Positions 6,709 to 12,576 of a stretch of DNA of 14,865 nucleotides are shown one piece after another; the stretch's first letter is position 1; each line of letters begins with the position of its first letter. The notes beneath the pieces were generated by a model. That model made no database searches. It was given only the letters and a program-made list of their open reading frames with translations, and had not been told where the DNA came from. The stretch is from positions 1 through 14,865 of the forward strand of contig JAHDXX010000047.1 of NCBI GenBank assembly GCA_023384025.1, given 5' to 3'. This stretch comes from Sphingomonadaceae bacterium. Its GTDB lineage: Bacteria > Pseudomonadota > Alphaproteobacteria > Sphingomonadales > Sphingomonadaceae. Made by a program: the position numbers and the translations under genes.

Positions 6709-7014
6709 TTAACGCTTCCTTACGAACTCGGCGCGAAGCACCAGGCCCTTGATGCCGGGATATTTGCAGTCGATTTCCTGCGGGTCACCGGTCAGGCGGA
6801 TCGACTTGATCAGCGTGCCCTGTTTCAGCGTTTGCCCTGCGCCCTTGACCTCAAGGTCCTTGATCAGCGTCACCGCATCACCGTCAGCCAGCAGGTTGCC
6901 GACCGCGTCGCGCACCTCGACCGTGTCCTCCGCCGCGCGCTTCGCTGCGAGTTCGGATGCGGGCAGCCACTCGCCGCTCGCCTCGTCATAGACGTAGTCC
7001 TCGTCGCCGCTCAT
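6709..7014 (-). CDS. PhnA-domain protein lacking the zinc ribbon
   Basis: This 101-residue protein's C-terminal two-thirds are an unmistakable PhnA (YjdM) domain: VEVRDAVGNLLADGDAVTLIKDLEVKGAGQTLKQGTLIKSIRL, then DPQEIDCKYPGIKGLVLRAEFVRKR. E. coli YjdM starts with a CxxC...CxxC zinc ribbon; here that part is replaced by an acidic segment (SGDEDYVYDEASGEWLPASE) with no cysteine. The historical name 'alkylphosphonate uptake' is not a proven function, and the biochemical role of the domain is unknown. The gene overlaps the end of the isovaleryl-CoA dehydrogenase gene by 4 nt (ATGA) and ends 1 nt before mccB, so it is co-translated with leucine-catabolism genes. The protein is probably cytosolic. 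Confidence 0.85.
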   Translation of the reverse strand: MSGDEDYVYDEASGEWLPASELAAKRAAEDTVEVRDAVGNLLADGDAVTLIKDLEVKGAGQTLKQGTLIKSIRLTGDPQEIDCKYPGIKGLVLRAEFVRKR

Positions 7015-8180
7015 CCTGCAGCCCCGATCAGTTCGCGCCCGATCAGCATGCGGCGGATCTCGTTCGTACCAGCGCCGATGTCGAGCAGCTTGGCATCGCG
7101 CAGGTAGCGTTCGACCGGCCAGTCTCTGGTGTAACCGGCCCCGCCCAGTGCCTGGACGGCCTCGGCAGCAACGCGGAAAGCGTTCTCCGACGCCAGCAGG
7201 ATGCAGCCCGCCGCGTCGAAGCGTGTCGTCTGCCCCGCATCGCAGGCCTTGGCGACCGCATAGGTGTAGGCGCGGGCCGATTGCAGGGCGACATACATAT
7301 CGGCGACCTTGGCCTGCATCAGCTGGAAGCTGCCGATGGGTTTGCCGAACTGTTTGCGTTCGCGCAGGTAGGGGATCACCGTGTCGAGGCAGGCCTGCAT
7401 CACGCCGAGCTGCAACCCGGCGAGCACCACGCGCTCGTAATCGAGCCCGCTCATCAGCACCCCGACCCCGCCGTGCAAGGGGCCCATCACGCGCTCTTCA
7501 GGCACGAAGCAGTCGTCGAACACCAGTTCTGCCGTGGGGCTGCCGCGCATGCCCATCTTGTCGATCTTCTGGCCGATCGAGAACCCTGCGTCGTCCTTCT
7601 CGATCAGGAAGGCCGTGATGCCCCGGCTGCCGCCTTCCGGTGCGGTCTTGGCATAGACCACCAGCGTATCGGCATAGGTCGCGTTGGTGATCCAGAACTT
7701 GGTGCCGTTGAGCCGGAAACCGCCGTCAACCGCATCCGCGCGCAGCTTCATCGAGACAACGTCAGACCCGGCGCCGGCTTCTGACATGGCGAGGCTGCCG
7801 ACATGCTCGCCGCTGATGAGCCTGGGCAGATACTTCGCTTTCTGCTCGTCGTTGCCCCAGCGGCGGATCTGGTTGACGCACAGGTTGGAGTGCGCGCCAT
7901 AGCTCAGCCCGATCGAGGCGCTGGCGCGGCTCACTTCTTCGACCGCGATCACGTGTTCAAGGTAGCCGAGCCCCAGCCCGCCCCATTCTTCCTCCACGGT
8001 CAACCCGTGCAGACCCAGTTCACCCATCGCGGTCCACAGCTCGCCTCGGGGGAACCAGTCGTCCCGGTCAACCCGGTCAGCCAGCGGCATGATCTGCTCG
8101 TCGGCGAACCGGCTCACGCTGTCGCGGATCATCTCGGCGGCTTCGCCCAGCTGGAAATCGAAATCGGGGGTGGCGCGCAT
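7011..8180 (-). CDS. ivd: Isovaleryl-CoA dehydrogenase
   Basis: This 389-residue FAD enzyme of the acyl-CoA dehydrogenase family oxidises isovaleryl-CoA to 3-methylcrotonyl-CoA, passing electrons to electron-transfer flavoprotein. The family signatures are LAMSEAGAGSDVVSMKLRA (130-148), KFWITNATYADTLVVYAKT, RKQFGKPIGSFQLMQ and QALGGAGYTRDWPVERYLRDAK. The choice of isovaleryl-CoA within the family rests on two points. The catalytic glutamate lies in GLDYERVVLAG (E249), as in isovaleryl-CoA dehydrogenase. The position used by other family members reads DIGAGTNEIRR, without the usual catalytic Glu. The ATG at 8180 is favoured over longer frames (up to 8315) by a strong AGGAG at 8186-8190, 5 nt upstream, and by the usual family N-terminus. 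It is the first gene of the minus-strand run. Confidence 0.93.
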   Translation of the reverse strand: MRATPDFDFQLGEAAEMIRDSVSRFADEQIMPLADRVDRDDWFPRGELWTAMGELGLHGLTVEEEWGGLGLGYLEHVIAVEEVSRASASIGLSYGAHSNLCVNQIRRWGNDEQKAKYLPRLISGEHVGSLAMSEAGAGSDVVSMKLRADAVDGGFRLNGTKFWITNATYADTLVVYAKTAPEGGSRGITAFLIEKDDAGFSIGQKIDKMGMRGSPTAELVFDDCFVPEERVMGPLHGGVGVLMSGLDYERVVLAGLQLGVMQACLDTVIPYLRERKQFGKPIGSFQLMQAKVADMYVALQSARAYTYAVAKACDAGQTTRFDAAGCILLASENAFRVAAEAVQALGGAGYTRDWPVERYLRDAKLLDIGAGTNEIRRMLIGRELIGAAG

Positions 8181-8208
8181 GGTTGCTCCTGAAACCTGTT
8201 CGCCCCCC

Positions 8209-8236
8209 GCATAGCCGCGCCCGCTGGCTTCGGCAA
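8209..8236 (-). promoter_or_regulatory. Candidate sigma-70 promoter of ivd operon
   Basis: On the minus strand there is TTGCCG (8231-8236), 16 nt of spacing, then CTATGC (8209-8214) within GGCTATGCGG. This resembles the alphaproteobacterial TTGACN/GCTANAWC housekeeping pattern. It would give a leader of about 20-25 nt before the ivd ATG. The match is moderate and untested. Confidence 0.35.
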
Positions 8237-8258
8237 ACGGGTGGCGCAACGAAATGTT

Positions 8259-8285
8259 TTGGCGCAGCTTTCTGTTTCGCATAAA
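8259..8285 (+). promoter_or_regulatory. Candidate promoter of the HWE kinase gene
   Basis: TTGGCG (8259-8264) and CATAAA (8280-8285) are 15 nt apart; a TTTTGG reading of the -35 gives 17 nt. The predicted transcript would begin around 8292, downstream of the ATG at 8254, which supports the later start at 8305. The spacing is imperfect. Confidence 0.3.
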
Positions 8286-8295
8286 GGCAGGCGCC

Positions 8296-8301
8296 GGAGG
8301 G
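8296..8301 (+). promoter_or_regulatory. Ribosome-binding site deciding the kinase start
   Basis: GGAGGG lies just 3 nt before the ATG at 8305. The spacing is short, but this is the only strong Shine-Dalgarno sequence near the candidate starts; the upstream in-frame ATG at 8254 has none. Confidence 0.55.
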
Positions 8302-8304
8302 CCC

Positions 8305-9801
8305 ATGCCGCACAACCGCCAGTTCCTGAGCCCTGCCGCACCAGCTCCCGACAGAGCCGAGGCGCTCTTCGCACCCTATGGCGTCGATGCGCTCGAGGAC
8401 GATGCGGAGCTGACCGCCATATGCGCTTTCGCGGCCAAACTGTGCGACGCGCCTACCGCATTGGTAAGTCTGGTCGATTCGCAGCGGCAGACTTTCCTCG
8501 CCCGCGAAGGCACCGACTTGCGCGAGACCCCCCGGTCGACCAGCTTCTGCGCCCATGCCATGCTTGAGCCGGACCTGATGGTCGTGCCCGATGCCGCAAA
8601 CGACCCCCGGTTCGCGGATTTCGCGCTGGTGACAGGGCCGCCCCATATCCGCTTCTATGCCGGGGCGCCGCTCGTTTCGCCCGAAGGCATTCCGCTCGGC
8701 AGCCTGTGCGTGCTTGACCACACGCCGCGCGCAGCGGGCCTTACTGCACTCCAGCGCGACGGACTGACGGTGCTGGCGCAGGCAGTGATGCGGCGGCTCG
8801 GGCACCGGCGCCAGGGCCTCGCCCGCGAGGCCGAGATGACCGAAACAGCGCGCCGGTTTGCCATGGTGGCGGACGGGATCCCGGATATCGCCTGGTCATG
8901 CACGCCCGGGCTGGTGTTCGATTTCTACAACGCCCGCTGGAAGGAGTTTACCGGAACCGAGCCCCCGCCCGATGCGGACGGGTGGCGTCCGCTGGTTCAT
9001 CCTGACGACGAGTACGAGACCTTCCGCCGGTGGGATGAGGCCGCTGCGGCGGGTGAGGCATTTGAGAGCGAATATCGCATGCGCCACGCGTCAGGAGAGT
9101 GGCGCTGGGTCCTCAGCCGTGCCCTGCCGATGCGTGATGGCGATGGCGCGATCGAGCGCTGGTTCGGCACGGTGACCGATGTCCACGACCAGCGCGCCGT
9201 ATCCGATCAGCGCGACCTGCTGGCGCGCGAACTTTCGCACCGGATCAAGAACATTTTCGCGGTGATTGCGAGCCTCGTGGCATTGCGGGCACGGCAATAT
9301 CCGGAAGCTGCGCCCTTTGCGGCAGATCTCGGCGAGGCGATTGGCGCGCTGGGCCGTGCGCATGACTATGTCCGTCCGCTTGGTGGGCGCCACGGTGACC
9401 GGCTGGTCGGGCTCTTGCGCGACCTGCTGCGGCCCTACGACGAATCCGGGGCCGACCGGCTGGTGTTCCATGGCGATGATTGCCCGCTGGGCGAGCGTGC
9501 AGCGACGCCGCTGGCGCTGGTGTTCCATGAACTGGCGACCAATTCCGCCAAATATGGTGCACTGTCGGTTCCAGGAGGCCAGGTCACGGTCACCACCACG
9601 CTGGACAATGATGCGGGCACCATCAGCATCGACTGGCTTGAACAAGGCGGACCCCCGCCCGAAGTCGATGGCAGCGAAGGCTTCGGATCGCGGCTGGTCA
9701 AGCTGGCGGTCGAAGGCCAGCTGCGCGGATCTATCACGCGACGCTGGCTCGACAGCGGCGTGGCGGCACAAGTGGTCGTGCCGCTTGATGCGATAGGCTG
9801 A
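8305..9801 (+). CDS. GAF-PAS sensor histidine kinase, HWE family
   Basis: This 498-residue soluble sensor kinase has three regions. Residues about 30-165 are a GAF domain (ALVSLVDSQRQTFLAREG, RSTSFCAHAM, RFYAGAPLVSPEGIPLGSLCVLD). Residues about 185-297 are a PAS_3-type PAS domain (IAWSCTPGLVFDFYNARWKEFTG, HPDDEYETF, YRMRHASGEWRWVLSRALP). Residues about 305-498 are the HWE kinase core. The phospho-accepting histidine is H312 in ELSHRIKNIFAVI, followed by HELATNSAKYGALS (N-box, N413) and the W444-x-E446 motif that names the family. No membrane segment is seen, so it senses something cytoplasmic; the PAS lacks the LOV cysteine motif, so a light-sensing role is not supported. HWE kinases often feed general-stress (PhyR/EcfG) or chemotactic outputs. 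No response regulator is adjacent, so its partner is unknown. The ATG at 8305 was chosen for its GGAGGG site. Confidence 0.9.
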   Translation: MPHNRQFLSPAAPAPDRAEALFAPYGVDALEDDAELTAICAFAAKLCDAPTALVSLVDSQRQTFLAREGTDLRETPRSTSFCAHAMLEPDLMVVPDAANDPRFADFALVTGPPHIRFYAGAPLVSPEGIPLGSLCVLDHTPRAAGLTALQRDGLTVLAQAVMRRLGHRRQGLAREAEMTETARRFAMVADGIPDIAWSCTPGLVFDFYNARWKEFTGTEPPPDADGWRPLVHPDDEYETFRRWDEAAAAGEAFESEYRMRHASGEWRWVLSRALPMRDGDGAIERWFGTVTDVHDQRAVSDQRDLLARELSHRIKNIFAVIASLVALRARQYPEAAPFAADLGEAIGALGRAHDYVRPLGGRHGDRLVGLLRDLLRPYDESGADRLVFHGDDCPLGERAATPLALVFHELATNSAKYGALSVPGGQVTVTTTLDNDAGTISIDWLEQGGPPPEVDGSEGFGSRLVKLAVEGQLRGSITRRWLDSGVAAQVVVPLDAIG

Positions 9802-9828
9802 CGGGCGCGCGATCATCTCGCGCGCCCG
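9802..9828. terminator. Perfect GC-rich stem-loop between convergent genes
   Basis: An 11-bp perfect stem (CGGGCGCGCGA paired with TCGCGCGCCCG) with a 5-nt loop, TCATC, begins right at the kinase stop codon and lies 17 nt before the receptor gene's stop codon. It is placed to end both converging transcripts. Neither strand has the T-run of a classic intrinsic terminator after the stem, so it may act as a pause, 3'-end protector or Rho-assisted terminator. Confidence 0.6.
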
Positions 9829-9845
9829 CCACCCCTCCCCCAAAA

Positions 9846-12419
9846 TCAGAAGTCGAAGCTGATCCGGCCGTAGAGGAACCGCCCGCTGAAGCCGAACGGC
9901 GACTGCGACGAATAGGGCAGGAAGCTGTTGTTGAGCCCGTAGTTGACCCCGCCCACAGTGCCGAACGGCAAGCGGTCGGGATATTCGTCGAGCAGGTTGT
10001 TCGCCCCGATCGCCAGCTGCAGCTGCTCCATCGGATTGACCCGCAGTTCCAGGTCGACCACCCACTTCGGCGACAGGGAAATGTCGCCCGGTGCAGCACC
10101 CTTGGCAATGGTGTTGTTGTTGCGGATAGCCGCTGCCGAGACCCCGTCAGGCAGGAATACGCTGCCGAAGCGGTTGGCATTGAGCGACAGGCCGAACGGC
10201 TCGCGCTCCCACGTCAGGCCGAGGTTGAGCTTGTTCGACGGCTGTCCGTCGGTCAGGCGGAAGCTTTCCTGCCGCGCGAACAGGCGGTCAGCGGTGAAGC
10301 CGCTGAATACCCGGCGGTCGGTGATCGACGTGTCGTTGATGTTGTAGCCGATGTTCAGCGTCAGGCGACCTCCGGCAACGTCGGGCATGCGATAGCTGCC
10401 GACGATGTCGAGCCCTTCGGTGCGGGTGTCGATCCCGTTGATGAAGAACCGGGCCGAGGAGCCGGCCACCCCGGCTGCCTGCAATAGCGCAACCACGTCA
10501 GCACCGGTGAGGTTTTCAGTCAGCACGATCCGGTCGTTGATCTTGATGTTGTAGTAGTCGACCGTGATGTTCAGGCCGTCGACCATGTTGAACACGATCC
10601 CGCCCGACAGGTTGAGCGATTCTTCCGGCTCGAGCGGCTGCGAACCCAGCGCGATCGCGATCGGCGAACTGACCGGGAAGGTACCCACCTCGATCAGCTG
10701 ACCACCGACGTTGTTGGTCGAGGTGGTCGAGAAGAACTGCTGCGCCATGCCCGGAGCGCGGAAGCCGGTCGAGGCCGACCCGCGGAAGGCGAGGCCTTCG
10801 ATCGGTTCGAACCGCGCGGCGATCTTGCCGTTGAGCGTATCGCCGAAATCGGAGAAGTGCTCGTAGCGACCGGCGATCTGCACGTTGAACTGGTCCGACA
10901 GGTCAGTGTCGAGCTCGATGTAACCGGCAAAGCTGTCGCGCGAGACATCAACCGCGGTGGTCGGCGAAAAGCCGGGGAACACCTGCGCGCCCGGCGCAGA
11001 GCCGTTGCTGAAGAGGAACGGCCCTGCAACGTAGCTGCCCAGCTCGCCGGGACGGATCTTGTAGTTCTCGTTGCGCCATTCACCGCCGATCGCGAGCGAG
11101 GTTTCGCCCACGCCGATGTTGATCGAACGCTGTGCGTCGAAGTTGACCGCAGTCTGGCCGGAACGCAGGCCGCCCGCGTCGAACTCCGTCGGGCTGACAT
11201 TGCCACCGAGCGAAGCGTTCCAGGTGTTGGTGATGCGATAGTCGAGCCGGTTGGTGCCGTAGCCGACCGACAGGTCGATGTTCCACCCGCCGGCATCGCC
11301 GCGCACGCCGAGTGTCGCAGCGATATCCTCGATGTCGCTGTTGATCAGCGGCAGGAAGCCATCGGGATAGAACGGCACGCCGCCGTTGGCGAAGTCGGTG
11401 TTGCGGGCATCGAGCGCGCGGCGATAGAACCCGGCGCCGTTGCCCTTGCGCTTGCCGTAGCTGCCGAAGCCTTAAATTTCGAACGCGTCGCCAAGGTCTG
11501 CCCCGGTGTTGAGGAACAGGTTGAAGTCTTCCGACTTGCCGTCGCCGAAGCGGTGGGCATATCGGTTGAACGTGGTTTCGCGCGGATCGCCGACACCGGC
11601 ATAGTTGCGCCGCGGATCCGGGCCCGAACGATTGGTCGGGTCGCGGTCCTTGTACTCGGCGGTCAGGTTGACATAGGCACTGTCACCGACAGGAATTCCG
11701 AAGTTGGTCGCGAGGGTGATCGTTTCACCATCACGCCGCTTGCGATCCTTGCCGGTGAAAGTGATCGCCGGGCTGTCGCTGGCGCCTGTGGTCGGCGCCA
11801 CACTGGCGACCTGGTCGACGTCTTCCATGGTCGTGATGTACTTGCCGAAGGTAGCCTGGGCACGGCCGCCCTCGCGCTTCTTCAGCTGGATGTTGATCAC
11901 ACCGGCAATGGCATCCGAGCCATATTGCGAGGCAGCGCCATCACGCAGCACTTCGATCCGGTCGATCGCCAGGGCCGGGATGGTGTTCATGTCCACGCCG
12001 GCCGAACCACGCCCGACCGAGCCGTTGAGGTTGAGCAGCGAGGAAATGTGCCGGCGCTTGCCGTTGACCAGCACCAGCACCTGGTCAGGCGCAAGTCCGC
12101 GCAGCGTCGCCGGGCGAAGCGAGTCGGTGCCATCGGTCAGCGAAGGCTGCGGGAAGTTGAACGAAGGGACGAGGTTGTTGAGCAAGCGGTTGGTCTCGGT
12201 CACGCCCTGATTGAGCAGCGCGTCACCGCCGATAACGTCGATTGGCACCGTGCTGTCAGCCACGGTCCGGTCCGTACGCCGGGTACCGGTAACGATGATC
12301 AGCGGATCATCGCCGCCCGCCGAAGCGCCATCGTCCTGCGCCATCGCAGGCTGGGCGAGCGAGGCAGCGGCAATGGCGAACACAGCGGCACCGGTGCGGA
12401 ACATAGGTTGAAACGACAT
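9846..12419 (-). pseudogene. TonB-dependent outer-membrane receptor interrupted by an in-frame stop
   Basis: The full frame of 858 codons encodes a complete TonB-dependent receptor except for one TAA at codon 316 (11472-11474). The parts are a signal peptide (1-27, cleavage PAMA/QDD), a TonB box (DPLIIVTGTR, 38-47), a plug domain ending in DGAASQYGSDAIAGVINI, and a long beta-barrel with GFRAPGMAQQFFSTTSTNN and LEPEESLNLSGG, ending GRFLYGRISFDF with the terminal Phe needed for outer-membrane insertion. Reading is in the same frame before and after the TAA, with no frameshift. The neighbouring residues (AFEI-stop-GFGSYGKRKGNGAGFYRR) match the family's 'ELYxFGSY..R.G..AGFYRR' segment, so a Tyr codon (TAT or TAC) probably became TAA. 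As written, translation would give a 315-residue plug plus first strands, which cannot form a channel. A sequencing error is the main alternative. The substrate is unknown; iron chelates or other nutrients are possible. The ATG at 12419 has a GGGGAG site. Confidence 0.85.
11472..11474 (-). other. Premature TAA (codon 316) in the TonB-dependent receptor gene
   Basis: The minus-strand codons run GAA ATT TAA GGC TTC GGC. The stop is in the same frame as the 510 or so downstream codons. A single change at its third base restores Tyr. The next base is G; no readthrough signal is recognised, and the next possible start (GTG at 11376-11378) has no ribosome-binding site. Confidence 0.85.
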
Positions 12420-12448
12420 GCAAATTCTCCCCTGAGTTGCTGCAGGGG
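12420..12448 (-). promoter_or_regulatory. Leader hairpin overlapping the receptor's ribosome-binding site
   Basis: In the minus-strand mRNA, CCCCTG (12443-12448) can pair with CAGGGG (12429-12434) around an 8-nt loop. The GGGGAG Shine-Dalgarno sequence (12427-12432) lies 7 nt before the ATG, and four of its six bases are in the 3' arm of this hairpin. Folding would therefore partly hide the site. Whether the 6-bp GC-rich stem forms in vivo, or responds to a signal, is unknown. Confidence 0.4.
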
Positions 12449-12510
12449 CTTTGCGCCTCGCCCGCGCACAGGGCAATTCCTGCGCGCCGATACGGGTCGA
12501 ATTTCACGGG

Positions 12511-12529
12511 GTGTTGCAGGAGTGTTACA
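12511..12529. repeat. Short direct repeat upstream of the receptor gene
   Basis: GTGTT occurs at 12511-12515 and 12522-12526, 11 bp apart (one helical turn), within GTGTTGCAGGA and GTGTTACATTC. It lies about 90-110 bp upstream of the receptor ATG, where a regulator or polymerase could bind. It is short enough to be chance. Confidence 0.2.
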
Positions 12530-12576
12530 TTCTTGCCCGGTGAACGGTCACGACACGCACTTCGTTGTTCGCGCGC

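Noticed and set aside
11375..11378. Translation restart at a GTG after the receptor's premature stop
   Set aside because: No ribosome-binding sequence precedes it, it is about 95 nt past the stop, and a product without signal peptide or plug could not reach the outer membrane.
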